64,000 nt of DNA from Tenacibaculum soleae (GCF_001693415.1 NZ_MAKX01000001.1:948047-1012046); one strand, 5' to 3'; positions 45,333-55,238 are shown, counted from the first letter of the stretch. The notes: a model not told the origin generated them from the letters alone. A program made the numbers and translations.

Positions 45333-45340
45333 CAAAGATA
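45333..45340 (-). promoter_or_regulatory. -7 box TATCTTTG almost touching era start codon
   Basis: The - strand octamer matches TAnnTTTG exactly. With transcription starting about 4 bases after its last G, the mRNA would begin at or next to the era ATG. Confidence 0.45.
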
Positions 45341-45424
45341 AGCTGTTTGAATTAAAAATATTTTTTTTTATTAGGTTGTTATTGATGTAGTTATAAAAAA
45401 TAGTGTTTTTAAAAGATGTTTTAT

Positions 45425-45456
45425 TTGGTTATAAGAAATAAAAGAGCGTATATTTG
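45425..45456 (+). promoter_or_regulatory. Promoter of initiator tRNA copy 1
   Basis: TTG at 45425-45427 and TATATTTG at 45449-45456 are separated by 21 bases, matching the Bacteroidota -33/-7 consensus. The tRNA begins 11 bases after the -7 box. Confidence 0.65.
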
Positions 45457-45466
45457 CACTCGAAAT

Positions 45467-45539
<73 letters not shown>

Positions 45540-45544
45540 CTAAG

Positions 45545-45578
45545 AAAAAAGTCTTTCATTTATTTGAAAGACTTTTTT
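45545..45578 (+). terminator. Terminator of tRNA copy 1
   Basis: AAAAAAGTCTTTCA (45545-45558) pairs with TGAAAGACTTTTTT (45565-45578). The same hairpin, one base shorter, follows tRNA copy 2. Confidence 0.85.
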
Positions 45579-45653
45579 TGTTTTAAAAGTTCTATGATTA
45601 AAATAAGATTTAGTTATTTAATATAATTGAATAACTTAGCAAAAAAAGGTTTA

Positions 45654-46475
45654 ATGATTTTAACGGTTTCAATAGTCTTATTTAATAATGAAATTAATGA
45701 AGTTAAGAAATTACTTTCTGATTTTTTTTCATCAACTATTAATTTATATGTTTTTATTATAGATAATTCGCATGAAAACAATTATAACTTTTTTAAAGAA
45801 TATAAAAGCCTAGAATATATTTATAATAATGAAAATTTAGGGTATGGAAAAGCACATAATATAGCTATAAGAAAAGCAATTGAATTAAATTCTAAATATC
45901 ATGCAGTTGTTAATCCAGACATAAGATTAGGTAAGAACCTGGTGTCCCAGCTAATTCTTTTTATGGATAGGAATAAGGAAATTGGTTTAAGTGCTCCTAA
46001 AGTATTATATCCATCAGGTAAATTACAATTTTTGTGTAAGTTAATACCTACTCCAAAAGATTTAATTATTAGACGCTTTTTACGGGTTAAAAAGATTGTT
46101 AAAAAGAGGGATGAAAAGTATGAATTAAGAAACTTCAATTACAATAGTAATATAGATATACCATATGTATCGGGTTGTTTTATGTTTTTTAGAACAAGTA
46201 TATTAAAAAAAGTGAATGGATTCGATGAGCGTTTTTTTCTTTATTTTGAAGATCTAGATTTAACGAGGAGAGTAAATGAACTATGTAGAACAGTTTTTTT
46301 TTCCGAAGCATTTATTTATCACGTTTATAATAAAGAATCATATAAGAAAAACAAAGTTTTTTTACATCATTTAGTATCGTCAATTAAATATTTTAATAAA
46401 TGGGGATGGTTTTTTGATGAAAAAAGAGAGGAAATAAATAAAAGAACACTTCTTCAAATAGATATTAAAAAATGA
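45654..46475 (+). CDS. Family 2 glycosyltransferase
   Basis: A 273-residue GT-A fold transferase. The start is set at ATG 45654 because MILTVSIVLFNN is the conserved GT2 opening; a TTG at 45627 would add 9 residues. Key motifs are NLGYGKAHNIAIRKA, AVVNPDIRLG (DxD-like), YVSGCFMFFRTSILKKVNGF and DERFFLYFEDLDLTRRVN. It resembles rhamnosyltransferase-type enzymes adding a sugar to a lipid-linked glycan. It is the first gene of the island and overlaps the nucleotidyltransferase gene by 4 bases. Confidence 0.9.
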   Translation: MILTVSIVLFNNEINEVKKLLSDFFSSTINLYVFIIDNSHENNYNFFKEYKSLEYIYNNENLGYGKAHNIAIRKAIELNSKYHAVVNPDIRLGKNLVSQLILFMDRNKEIGLSAPKVLYPSGKLQFLCKLIPTPKDLIIRRFLRVKKIVKKRDEKYELRNFNYNSNIDIPYVSGCFMFFRTSILKKVNGFDERFFLYFEDLDLTRRVNELCRTVFFSEAFIYHVYNKESYKKNKVFLHHLVSSIKYFNKWGWFFDEKREEINKRTLLQIDIKK

Positions 46476-47374
46476 ATATTTTAAAAAGCATATTATATTT
46501 TTCTATTTTTAATTATCCTTTAACACTAGAGGAGGTTTTTCGTTTCTCAGATTCTAAAAAAAAAGAGGAGGTAGTTAAACAGATATTAAGTTTAGAGCAA
46601 CGAGGGATTATCTATAATAACAATGGGTACTATTCTATACTTAATGATAAAAACATTTTAGATAGAAGGCTAGAAGGAAATAAAAATGCTGAAAATATAA
46701 TGCCTAAAGCTTGGAAGATAGCTAAGTTTATATCCAATTTTCCATACATAGATAGTGTTTGTATTTCTGGATCATTATCAAAAGGATATTTTGATGAGAA
46801 GAGTGATATTGATTTTTTTATTATTACCAGAAAAAATAGAATTTGGATTGCCAGAACTTTACTGATACTATATAAGAAAATATTCTTGCTAAATTCTAAA
46901 AAATATTTTTGTGTAAATTACTTTATGAGCAGCGGTTATTTAAGTGTAGATGAAAAAAATAGATTTACTGCTACAGAAGTCGCTACGCTAATTCCTTTAT
47001 ACGGAGAAATTACATTTAAAGAATTTCTTAAAGAAAATAAATGGGTGTATGGTTTTTTTCCAAATTTAATTAGAAAAGAAAAAAATATTAAAACAATCTC
47101 TAAAAGTGCTTTTACTAAAACGGTTGAAAAACTATTGAATTATAAAGCAGGAGATTATATAGAAAAGATTTTTATGAAAATAACTATAAAAAAATGGAGA
47201 GATAAATTTAATCATTTACCTAAAGAAGATTTTGAAATAGCTTTTAAGTCTTCAGAGAATGTATCAAAACATCACCCGAGTAATTTTCAAAAAAAGGTAC
47301 TGTCTTTATTAAATGAAAAATACGAAGAAATCGAAGAAATACATAATATAAAACTTGCGTCAGAACATGCTTAA
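46472..47374 (+). CDS. Nucleotidyltransferase-domain protein
   Basis: A 300-residue protein. The first ~75 residues look like a winged helix (YFSIFNYPLTLEEVFRFSDS). The polymerase-beta-type nucleotidyltransferase core follows: VCISGSLSKGYFDEKSDIDF, the GSxxxG and DxD motifs for metal and NTP. The C-terminal part is helical. Such proteins recur in surface-glycan clusters next to radical SAM genes, but the substrate is unknown. It overlaps both neighbours. Confidence 0.75.
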   Translation: MNILKSILYFSIFNYPLTLEEVFRFSDSKKKEEVVKQILSLEQRGIIYNNNGYYSILNDKNILDRRLEGNKNAENIMPKAWKIAKFISNFPYIDSVCISGSLSKGYFDEKSDIDFFIITRKNRIWIARTLLILYKKIFLLNSKKYFCVNYFMSSGYLSVDEKNRFTATEVATLIPLYGEITFKEFLKENKWVYGFFPNLIRKEKNIKTISKSAFTKTVEKLLNYKAGDYIEKIFMKITIKKWRDKFNHLPKEDFEIAFKSSENVSKHHPSNFQKKVLSLLNEKYEEIEEIHNIKLASEHA

Positions 47375-48833
47375 CATTGCTTTTTCACATTCTTATTTTT
47401 ATCCGTTTGACGAAAAACAGTGGAAAAATAAAACCCCTTTTCCACCGCTTGGAACTATGTATGCTGCATCTTTTTTAAGAGAAAAAGGGTATGTTGTTAG
47501 TCTATTTGATACATGTTTGCTTAAAAATATTGACCCATTACATTCGTTTTTAGAAATTAATAAGCCTGATATTTTTGTAATTTATGATGATGGTTTTAAT
47601 TACCTCACTAAGATGTGCTTAACCAATATGAGAGAAGCAGCATTTGAAATGATTTTAAAAGCAAGAGGGAATAATTGTAAAATAGTAGTTTGTAGTTCTG
47701 ACGCTACTGATCATTATGAAAAATATTTGGATGCTGGAGCAGATTTTATAATTCAAGGAGAGGGAGAAGTAACATTAAAAGAGTTAGTAGGTAAGTTTCA
47801 GAATAAAGAAGATGCCACAGTAATTGATGGAGTTGTTTATGTTAATGATAAAGGGGAAATTATTAAAAATCCAAAAAGACCTGTTTATAAAGACCTTGAT
47901 AGTTTTCCAATGCCTGCTTGGGATTTAATAAATATTAATGATTACAAAAAAATTTGGGAAGAAGGAGGGAAAGAGTTTAGTTTAAATATGGTTACTACTA
48001 GAGGATGCCCGTTTAAATGTAATTGGTGTGCTAAACCAATTTATGGAAATAGATACAATTCACATTCTCCAGAATATATTGTTGCACATATTAGTTATTT
48101 ACAGAAAACTTTTGGAGTTAAAAAGTTTTGGATGTGTGATGATATTTTTGGTTTAAAATCACAATGGGTACAAGAGTTTAATACTTTATTGAAGAAAGAA
48201 AACTTAAATATTAGTTATTATATACAAAGTAGAGCAGATTTATTATTAAAAGAAGAAAATATAGAAGCATTAGCCGAAAGTGGATTATCTGAAGTTTGGA
48301 TTGGTGCTGAAAGTGGGTCTCAAAAAATTCTTGACGCTATGGATAAAGGAACTACCATAGATCAAATAGAAAAGGCTACTTATTTACTAAAAGAAAAAAA
48401 TATAAAAGTTGCTTTTTTTATTCAGTTTGGATATTTAAACGAAACTAAAGAAGATATCGATTTAACAATTAAAATGATACAAAAATTGTTGCCTGATAAT
48501 ATAGGTGTTTCGGTATCTTATCCATTACCTGAGACAGAATTTTACGAAAAAGTAAAAGATGATTTAAAGCTAAAAGCTAATTGGACAGATTCTGATGATT
48601 TAGCAATGATGTTTCAAGGATCATTTAATTCTAAATTTTATAAAAAACTGCAGCGATATGTTCACAAGGTTTTTAGGAAAGCTCAAGGAGTTTTTAATTT
48701 TAAAAAAATGATTAGAAACCCTTTTAGTTTAAAAATGTATGAGTGGCGTTTAGTTTTTTTATTACCATATTATATAACTACCTCAATGATAAATAAATTG
48801 CAACTAAATAAATTAGAGAATATTAATGACTAG
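47367..48833 (+). CDS. Cobalamin-binding-domain radical SAM protein A
   Basis: A 488-residue protein. ATG at 47367 is preferred over 47355 because MLNIAFSHSYFYP aligns with the start of its relative at 49605. The N-terminal B12-binding-like domain (~1-160) contains PPLGTMYAASFLREKGY and GADFIIQGEGEVTLKELV. The radical SAM domain has TTRGCPFKCNWCAKPIYG, giving CxxxCxxC for the [4Fe-4S] cluster, then EVWIGAESGSQKILDAMDKG. Relatives methylate unactivated carbon or rearrange sugars and lipids. It overlaps the nucleotidyltransferase and the next methyltransferase. Confidence 0.9.
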   Translation: MLNIAFSHSYFYPFDEKQWKNKTPFPPLGTMYAASFLREKGYVVSLFDTCLLKNIDPLHSFLEINKPDIFVIYDDGFNYLTKMCLTNMREAAFEMILKARGNNCKIVVCSSDATDHYEKYLDAGADFIIQGEGEVTLKELVGKFQNKEDATVIDGVVYVNDKGEIIKNPKRPVYKDLDSFPMPAWDLININDYKKIWEEGGKEFSLNMVTTRGCPFKCNWCAKPIYGNRYNSHSPEYIVAHISYLQKTFGVKKFWMCDDIFGLKSQWVQEFNTLLKKENLNISYYIQSRADLLLKEENIEALAESGLSEVWIGAESGSQKILDAMDKGTTIDQIEKATYLLKEKNIKVAFFIQFGYLNETKEDIDLTIKMIQKLLPDNIGVSVSYPLPETEFYEKVKDDLKLKANWTDSDDLAMMFQGSFNSKFYKKLQRYVHKVFRKAQGVFNFKKMIRNPFSLKMYEWRLVFLLPYYITTSMINKLQLNKLENIND

Positions 48834-49608
48834 TTTTTTTGATATTGCAGCAAAAACATACGATGATACCTTTACGAACACTAAAATAGGTAGGGAACAG
48901 CGTAAAAAAGTTTATAAAAATATTGAACATATATTTTCATCAGAAAAAAAAGTAAATGTTTTAGAATTAAATTGTGGGACAGGTGTAGATGCAATTGCTC
49001 TTGCAAAAAAAGGACATAATATAATAGCCACAGATATTTCAGAAGAAATGATTAAAGTAGCAAATAAAAAGAATAGCTATAATAATTTAAATTTTGAAGT
49101 TTTAGATTGTAAAAAACTTTCAAAAGATTCTTTTAAAAAAGAATTTGATGTTGTTTTTTCAAATTTTGGAGGATTGAATTGCTTCTCTCATGAAGAGTTG
49201 AGAGAGTTTTTAAAAATGGCTTCAGAATTATTAGTATCTAAAGGAAAATTAGTAATGGTACTGATGCCTAAAAACTGTGTTTGGGAACAACTTTATTTTT
49301 TAGTTAAAGGAAGTTTTAAAAAGGCTCAAAGAAGAAATACAAATGAAGCTTTATTGGTGAATGTTGATGATGTACAAGTGCCAACTTGGTATTTTAACCC
49401 AAAAGGAATAATTGAAATGTCTAAGGTAAATTATACATTAATTAACTATTCTCCTGTAGGAATCGTAATTCCACCTTCTTATTTAGAAAAGTCGTTTTTA
49501 ACTAAAAAGCCTATTTGGAATATTTTAAAAACAATCGAAAAAAGATTGTCAAATCGTTTTTTAGCGAAATATGCAGATCATTTTATAATTGAATTGATAA
49601 AAAAATGA
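48826..49608 (+). CDS. Class I SAM-dependent methyltransferase A
   Basis: A 260-residue Rossmann methyltransferase. Motif I is VNVLELNCGTGVDAIALAKK, motif II NIIATDISEEMIKVANKK, and VVFSNFGGLNCF is the post-II region. No substrate can be assigned. It overlaps radical SAM A by 8 bases and radical SAM B by 4 bases. Confidence 0.88.
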   Translation: MTSFFDIAAKTYDDTFTNTKIGREQRKKVYKNIEHIFSSEKKVNVLELNCGTGVDAIALAKKGHNIIATDISEEMIKVANKKNSYNNLNFEVLDCKKLSKDSFKKEFDVVFSNFGGLNCFSHEELREFLKMASELLVSKGKLVMVLMPKNCVWEQLYFLVKGSFKKAQRRNTNEALLVNVDDVQVPTWYFNPKGIIEMSKVNYTLINYSPVGIVIPPSYLEKSFLTKKPIWNILKTIEKRLSNRFLAKYADHFIIELIKK

Positions 49609-50996
49609 ATGTAGTTTTAACCCATGCATATTATTTATATGAAGATGATAAGGAGCAAAAAATTATGCGGCCTTATGCTCCTTTAGGACTATTATATATA
49701 TCGAGTTATCTCAATAAAAATAAAATTGAAAACGATGTATATGATAGTACTTTTTATTCATTTAAAGAGCAGTTAGAGTTTATTGAGGAGAAAAAACCTA
49801 AGGCGATAGCTATTTATACTAATTTAATGACAAAAGTTAATGTTATTAAGTTGATGAAAAAACTTAAAACAAATGTTAAACTAAGAGGAGTTAAAATTAT
49901 ACTTGGAGGGCCAGATGTAACCTATAATTGTGAGAGTTACCTAAAGGCAGGTGCTGATTTTTTGGTTATAGGAGAAGGAGAACAAACTACTTTAGATTTA
50001 TGTTCAGCAATTTTTAATAATGAAAGTTATAACACGATTCAAGGAATCGCTTTTTTACTTGATGAAAAAGTTATTAAAACAGCCCCGAGAGTAAAAATAA
50101 AAGATTTAACTGATTTACCATTGCCTAATAGAGAAGCAATACCTGTTTATAAGTATTTAGAAACTTGGAAAAAACACCATGGACAAAGCTCTATGACTGT
50201 AAGTACACAGCGTGGTTGCCCATATACATGTAAATGGTGTAGTACTGCCGTTTATGGGCAAAGTTATCGTAGAAGGTCTGCAAACTTAGTTGCTCAGGAA
50301 TTAAAATTATTAAAAAATAAGTATCAGCCGGATTCTATTTGGTTTGTTGACGATGTTTTTACAGTAAGCCATAAATGGATTAAAAGTTTTCATGAAGAAG
50401 TTATAAAACAAGATGCTATTATTCCTTTTGAATGTATTACGCGTGCAGAGAGATTAACCGATGAGGTTTTACAACTTTTAAAAGAAGCGGGGTGTTCTAG
50501 AATTTGGATTGGAGCAGAAAGTGGTTCGCAAAAAATTGTTGACGCTATGGATAGACGTGTAGATATTAACGTAGTAAAATCAGCAATTCAAAAAACAAAC
50601 GCCTTAGGGTTAGAAACAGGTACTTTTATTATGGTTGGTTATCCTGGAGAGGATGAAAAAGACATCTACGAAACGGTTAAATATTTAAAAGCAGCAAATC
50701 CAACACATTTTACAATTACTGTTGCTTATCCTATAAAAGGAACTTCATTATATAATGAAATAGAACAAAATATTACGATACAGCCTGATTGGAAAACTAC
50801 GACCGATAGAGATATAGATTTTAAAAGAACATATTCTCGAAAATATTACGATTATGCAGTTAAGTATATTGTAAATGAAGTAAATTCTAATAAAGAGATT
50901 TTAAAAGGAGATAGAAAAAGTTTCCTTTATTTTATGAAAATAAAAGCGAAATCAATTTTAGCATATTGGGCAATGAAATATTATAAGAATCTATGA
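49605..50996 (+). CDS. Cobalamin-binding-domain radical SAM protein B
   Basis: A 463-residue paralogue of radical SAM A. The N-terminal B12-type domain has YAPLGLLYISSYLNKNKIEN and GADFLVIGEGEQTTLDLC. The cluster motif is STQRGCPYTCKWCSTAVYG and the barrel motif RIWIGAESGSQKIVDAMDRR, very similar to protein A. The close resemblance suggests local duplication and related reactions in one pathway. It overlaps methyltransferases on both sides by 4 bases. Confidence 0.92.
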   Translation: MNVVLTHAYYLYEDDKEQKIMRPYAPLGLLYISSYLNKNKIENDVYDSTFYSFKEQLEFIEEKKPKAIAIYTNLMTKVNVIKLMKKLKTNVKLRGVKIILGGPDVTYNCESYLKAGADFLVIGEGEQTTLDLCSAIFNNESYNTIQGIAFLLDEKVIKTAPRVKIKDLTDLPLPNREAIPVYKYLETWKKHHGQSSMTVSTQRGCPYTCKWCSTAVYGQSYRRRSANLVAQELKLLKNKYQPDSIWFVDDVFTVSHKWIKSFHEEVIKQDAIIPFECITRAERLTDEVLQLLKEAGCSRIWIGAESGSQKIVDAMDRRVDINVVKSAIQKTNALGLETGTFIMVGYPGEDEKDIYETVKYLKAANPTHFTITVAYPIKGTSLYNEIEQNITIQPDWKTTTDRDIDFKRTYSRKYYDYAVKYIVNEVNSNKEILKGDRKSFLYFMKIKAKSILAYWAMKYYKNL

Positions 50997-51751
50997 TTAT
51001 AAATCCTCTTTATACACGGAATGGTGTCGGTTATTTAACTGAAGAAAAAGAAAAATTTGAATCAGACTATATTAGAGCTCGTGAGAAAGAAAATAGAATA
51101 TTGATAGATAAGGAAGTTTCCATACTACCAAAAACATTTGCAGAAAACCCCAATAAAAAAGAGTGGGAATTACGAGGGAAATCAACGAAAAGATTTTTAA
51201 AATATTTAGGAAATAAAAACAGAGGTTTATCTATTTTAGATATAGGTTGTGGAAATGGTTGGTTTACGAATCAATTATCAAGTGTTTTTAAAGAAAATAA
51301 AGTTATAGGGTTAGATGTAAATAGTGAAGAATTAGAACAGGCTGTACGTTTGTTTGGGAAAGGTAAAATTAGTTACCTGTATGGAGATATCTTCAAGTTA
51401 AAGAGTTTTGAAGAGCAATTTGATATCATTACTTTAAATGCTTCTGTTCAATATTTTTTAGACTTTCAAAAATTATTTTCTATTTTGAAATTATATTTAA
51501 AATCAAAAGGTGAAATACATATTATAGATAGTCCGTTTTACAAGAAAGAAGAACTGTCGAAAGCAAAATTTAGAACTGAAAAATATTATAAAAATTTAGG
51601 TTTTCCACAAATGACATTAAACTATTTTCATCATGAAATTACAAAGGTGAAAGATTTTGAAATTCTTTACATGCCTAATAGAAGTATTTTTCATAGAATA
51701 TTAAAAAGAAATGATTCTCCGTTTCCGTGGTTACGTTTTGTGAAAAAATAA
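50993..51751 (+). CDS. Class I SAM-dependent methyltransferase B
   Basis: A 252-residue methyltransferase with motif I LSILDIGCGNGWFTNQLSSV and motif II KVIGLDVNSEELEQAV. The N-terminal extension of ~65 residues (NPLYTRNGVGYLTEEKEKFE) resembles that of sugar or polyketide methyltransferases. It is the last gene of the tightly overlapping first block; a degenerate 505-base gap follows. Confidence 0.88.
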   Translation: MIINPLYTRNGVGYLTEEKEKFESDYIRAREKENRILIDKEVSILPKTFAENPNKKEWELRGKSTKRFLKYLGNKNRGLSILDIGCGNGWFTNQLSSVFKENKVIGLDVNSEELEQAVRLFGKGKISYLYGDIFKLKSFEEQFDIITLNASVQYFLDFQKLFSILKLYLKSKGEIHIIDSPFYKKEELSKAKFRTEKYYKNLGFPQMTLNYFHHEITKVKDFEILYMPNRSIFHRILKRNDSPFPWLRFVKK

Positions 51752-52256
51752 TTGAAAAAGAACTGTTTTGAAAAAATGATTAAAGAGTTAAAATAATATC
51801 AGGGTAAGAGTTTATGTAGTTTTGATATTGATGTGATTTTAGGTGGAAGAAGATTGGTATTTGAATATAAGAATCTTAGGTGGTAAAGATATTACAACTT
51901 GTCTATTACTGATTTAGTTTTGTTTCATCTAATTTTTTTTTAAATAAACAATGAAATGGTAATAATGTAGTATTATTTTATGAAGATCTATCAATTAGAA
52001 ATAGAAAACAAGTTGCCATATGGTTGTCGTTTGTATATTGTAAAAAAAAGATTTAGTTTCGATAGTCAACAAGACAAGAAGAATAGGGTAAAAGAATATT
52101 CTGATTTTTTAACACCCTAAGGACAATATCAGAAATTCATTCTAAAACAATTTCTGTTATGCACCTATGATTTAAGAAGTTTATAGGAAACATAGTCAAA
52201 TATTTGTAAGGTTATGTTTTTGTCTCTTTTTTTTAAAAAAATAAAAAAATTAACTT
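51752..52256. other. Degenerate-looking gap within the island
   Basis: No convincing long frame occurs in these 505 bases. Short open stretches on the + strand are broken by many stops, as in decayed coding DNA. A 46-codon frame from ATG 51980 to TAA 52120 (MKIYQLEIENKLPYGCRLYI start) is the only clean one; I do not recognise it. A T-rich tract with poly-A precedes the deacetylase gene at 52257. Confidence 0.45.
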
Positions 52257-53243
52257 ATGATTTGGATGAAAGTTAAATGTCGTTTCTTATTGTTTTATAG
52301 GAATTATTTATTAAAAATAGGATTGAAAAAAGCATTGCTTAAAAATAGGTATGGTGAACGTATTTTGTTATTTCATGGGGTTGATAAAGTAGGGAACACT
52401 AGTTTAAGCAGTAGGTTTTTTTCTGAAGAATATTTTGAGCGATTTATAGAATATATTGCGTTACACTATAATATAGTTTCTGTAGGTGATTATTATGCTA
52501 AAAATTTTAAAGAGAATACGTTGAATATAGCAATAACTTTTGATGATGGATATTTAAATAATTATGAATATGTAATTCCAATTTTGAAGAAGTATAAAGT
52601 ACCGGCAAGCTTTTATATTACAACAATTCATGAGCAAGCTTCATTTTTATGGACAGATTTTTTAGATTTGGTTTCATTAAAAACAAAAGTAAAGCAAATT
52701 TTTTTTGAAGGAAATACATATGAGAAAAATAAAAAGTCTGAGTTTGTTAACAAAGGAATGTCTTTGAAAAAAAAAATGAAAACAATTTCTTATGAAAAAA
52801 TTAAATCAGTTTATAAACTTTTTAATGAGGATTGGAATGTTATAAAATCGAGTTCATTAAAAGAATATTGGCAATTAATGAATTTCAGACAGATTAAAAG
52901 TATTTCGGAAAATTCATTGTTTACTATTGGTTCTCATGCCCAAACACATGCTAATTTATTAGCGATTTCAATTGAAGAAGCAAAAGGTGAAATTATTGAA
53001 AGTAAAAATAAATTAGAAAACATATTAGGGATTCCTATTGAAGAATTCGCGTTTCCTTTTGGTTATTATTCAGATGAGCTTGCTAATTATTGTTTAGAGA
53101 TTGGGTATAAAAGAGTTTTACTAGTTGATTATAATAAAAATGAGGCTAATAAAAATGAAGTTTTTAAAAATCGTTTTGTAATGAATCCTTATATTTCGTT
53201 TGAACTTCAATTAATTTGTTTATTAAAAGGCTCTTATTTTTAA
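52257..53243 (+). CDS. Polysaccharide deacetylase family protein
   Basis: A 328-residue NodB-type carbohydrate esterase. The metal-binding Asp is in IAITFDDGYLNNYEYV, the HxxxxH-type pair in FTIGSHAQTHANLL, and the conserved arm EEFAFPFGYYSDELANYC. It deacetylates an N-acetylated sugar of the glycan or precursor. There is no signal peptide, so it likely acts on a cytoplasmic lipid-linked intermediate. A GNAT gene follows after 1 base. Confidence 0.9.
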   Translation: MIWMKVKCRFLLFYRNYLLKIGLKKALLKNRYGERILLFHGVDKVGNTSLSSRFFSEEYFERFIEYIALHYNIVSVGDYYAKNFKENTLNIAITFDDGYLNNYEYVIPILKKYKVPASFYITTIHEQASFLWTDFLDLVSLKTKVKQIFFEGNTYEKNKKSEFVNKGMSLKKKMKTISYEKIKSVYKLFNEDWNVIKSSSLKEYWQLMNFRQIKSISENSLFTIGSHAQTHANLLAISIEEAKGEIIESKNKLENILGIPIEEFAFPFGYYSDELANYCLEIGYKRVLLVDYNKNEANKNEVFKNRFVMNPYISFELQLICLLKGSYF

Positions 53244-53244
53244 A

Positions 53245-54180
53245 ATGATGTTATATAAGTTTGTCCCACTTACTTCAGAAAATATAAAAGATTTAATTTA
53301 CCTCTATAAACATGTTTTTGGGAAAATTGTAACTTTAGATGAGCTTTTAGCTAAGTTTGATACTTCTTATCTAGGTACCGGTTATTTGGGGTATTTAGCT
53401 TACGATAAGGGCAAACCTATTGCCTTTCAGGGAGTAGTTCCTGTCTTAATGAAATATAATGAAAAAACTGAACTTGCTGCTCAATATACAGATTCTATGA
53501 CACTACCAGCCTATGCTAGAAAAGGTGTTTTTACGAAATTACTGAAACTTACAGATGAGGCATTAAAAGAGGCTAATGTTAAATTTGTTTGGTGTTTTCC
53601 AAATCAAAATTCAGAATACGTGTATATGAATAAATTAAATTGGCAATACAAAGAACGTATGCAGAGATTTAGTGTGAAAACGGCCTTAATTCCAATTGAA
53701 AAAATTACAAGGAAATTAGGTGTAATTAATCGCTTATACAAAAAAAGAGTTTTTAATATTTTAAAAAAATATAAAACAGATGCAATTATAAAGGGAAGTG
53801 TTTTTCAAGAAAAAAATATTGTTTCAACAGTTAGAAACCATGAGTTTTATAAATACAAAACGTTTACAAATAATTTTACCATTTCTATTGAAGGAGTCCT
53901 TTTTTGGATAAAAATTAAAAATGGATTGTTAATAGGTGATATAGAAACCCCATCAGAAGAATTGTTTCATATAGCATTTAAAAAAATAAAAAAGATTGCA
54001 ACATTTAATGGAATTGGAGAAATTAATATTCAAGCTTCACCAAATACACAAATTTCAAAATTGATGAGAAAACACTCGAAGAAAACCTTTGAATCTTGGA
54101 CTGTTGGATATAAGAATTTCTCTTCTGATTTTCCTCTAGAACAACTTAAGTTTACTTTTGGAGATTTAGACACTTTTTAG
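53245..54180 (+). CDS. GNAT-type acyltransferase
   Basis: A 311-residue protein with an N-terminal GNAT fold: GYLGYLAYDKGKPIAFQGVV, LAAQYTDSMTLPAYARKGVF (acyl-CoA-binding P-loop region), then FVWCFPNQNSEYVYM. Directly after a deacetylase gene, it may re-acylate the freed amino sugar; this is inference. It is separated from the next glycosyltransferase by 1 base. Confidence 0.8.
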   Translation: MMLYKFVPLTSENIKDLIYLYKHVFGKIVTLDELLAKFDTSYLGTGYLGYLAYDKGKPIAFQGVVPVLMKYNEKTELAAQYTDSMTLPAYARKGVFTKLLKLTDEALKEANVKFVWCFPNQNSEYVYMNKLNWQYKERMQRFSVKTALIPIEKITRKLGVINRLYKKRVFNILKKYKTDAIIKGSVFQEKNIVSTVRNHEFYKYKTFTNNFTISIEGVLFWIKIKNGLLIGDIETPSEELFHIAFKKIKKIATFNGIGEINIQASPNTQISKLMRKHSKKTFESWTVGYKNFSSDFPLEQLKFTFGDLDTF

Positions 54181-54181
54181 T

Positions 54182-55237
54182 ATGAAAGATAAAGAGTCAC
54201 ATATTGTTTTTTTAACACCAGGTTTTGCTTCTTCTGAAGAAGATTCAACTGTAATACCAGCATTAGCTATTTATTTAAAGGAATTAAAAAAAACTATTCC
54301 AAAAGCTCGTTTAACTGTTATTGCATTTCAATACCCTAAATTTATTGAACAATATAAATGGTTTGATATTACTGTAATACCTTTAAATGGATCTAATAAA
54401 AGAATAAAAAAACCTTTTATATTTTATAAAGCAAAAATGAAGCTTAATCAATTGAATGAAAAACAGCCAATTAGTTGTGTTCATAGTTTTTGGATTGGTG
54501 ATTGTTCTTTTATAGGACAAAGGTTTTCGATTAAGAACAATATAAACCATGTTGTTACAGTTATGGGGCAAGAGAGTGTCGTTAGAAATAGATTTGTGAA
54601 ATTTATTAATGAGAAAAAGTCAAAAATTGTATCTCTTTCTAAAAATCATTCTGAAGATTTAAAAAATAAATTAAACATTAGCTCTCAAATAATTCCTTGG
54701 GGAATATCCTCTTCAAGTTTTCCTGATTTAGAGTTGAATTCAATTGATATTTTAGGTGTTGGTTTTTTAAATGATGTAAAAAACTATTCTTTTTTTATTA
54801 AAGTGATAGCTTTTTTAGTGAAGAAACACCCTAATATTAAAGTTGAAATTATTGGTGAAGGAAAAAAATATACCTCTTTAAAAGAAGAGATAAAAAAATT
54901 AAATCTTAATAAAAATATAAAATTAACGGGGTTATTACCAAGAAGTGAAGTTTTATTAAAAATGTCTAAATCTAATATTCTTTTACATACAAGTAGGTAT
55001 GAATCTTTTGGTTTTGTTTTTCCAGAAGCTCTTTACTCAGGTATGAGAATAGTTTCTACTAATGTTGGTTGTGCTTCTGAATCAATGTTTTGGAAAGTTG
55101 GAGGTAATGTAAAGGATTTAGCAAGTTATTGTGATGATTTTCTCTTGTTTACTACTGTTAATAAAAAAAGAATACATTTATATTCAATAGAAAATACAAT
55201 CAAATCTTATTTGAATTTATATCAGTTAACAGAATAA
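54182..55237 (+). CDS. Family 4-type glycosyltransferase (GT-B), A
   Basis: A 351-residue GT-B transferase. The donor-binding C-domain has KVEIIGEGKKYTSLKEEIKK, NIKLTGLLPRSEVLLKMSKS and TSRYESFGFVFPEALYSGMR with the E-x7-E type pair. It extends a lipid-linked glycan with a sugar from a nucleotide donor, probably at the inner face of the cytoplasmic membrane. The ABC transporter gene begins 1 base later. Confidence 0.9.
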   Translation: MKDKESHIVFLTPGFASSEEDSTVIPALAIYLKELKKTIPKARLTVIAFQYPKFIEQYKWFDITVIPLNGSNKRIKKPFIFYKAKMKLNQLNEKQPISCVHSFWIGDCSFIGQRFSIKNNINHVVTVMGQESVVRNRFVKFINEKKSKIVSLSKNHSEDLKNKLNISSQIIPWGISSSSFPDLELNSIDILGVGFLNDVKNYSFFIKVIAFLVKKHPNIKVEIIGEGKKYTSLKEEIKKLNLNKNIKLTGLLPRSEVLLKMSKSNILLHTSRYESFGFVFPEALYSGMRIVSTNVGCASESMFWKVGGNVKDLASYCDDFLLFTTVNKKRIHLYSIENTIKSYLNLYQLTE

Positions 55238-55238
55238 A

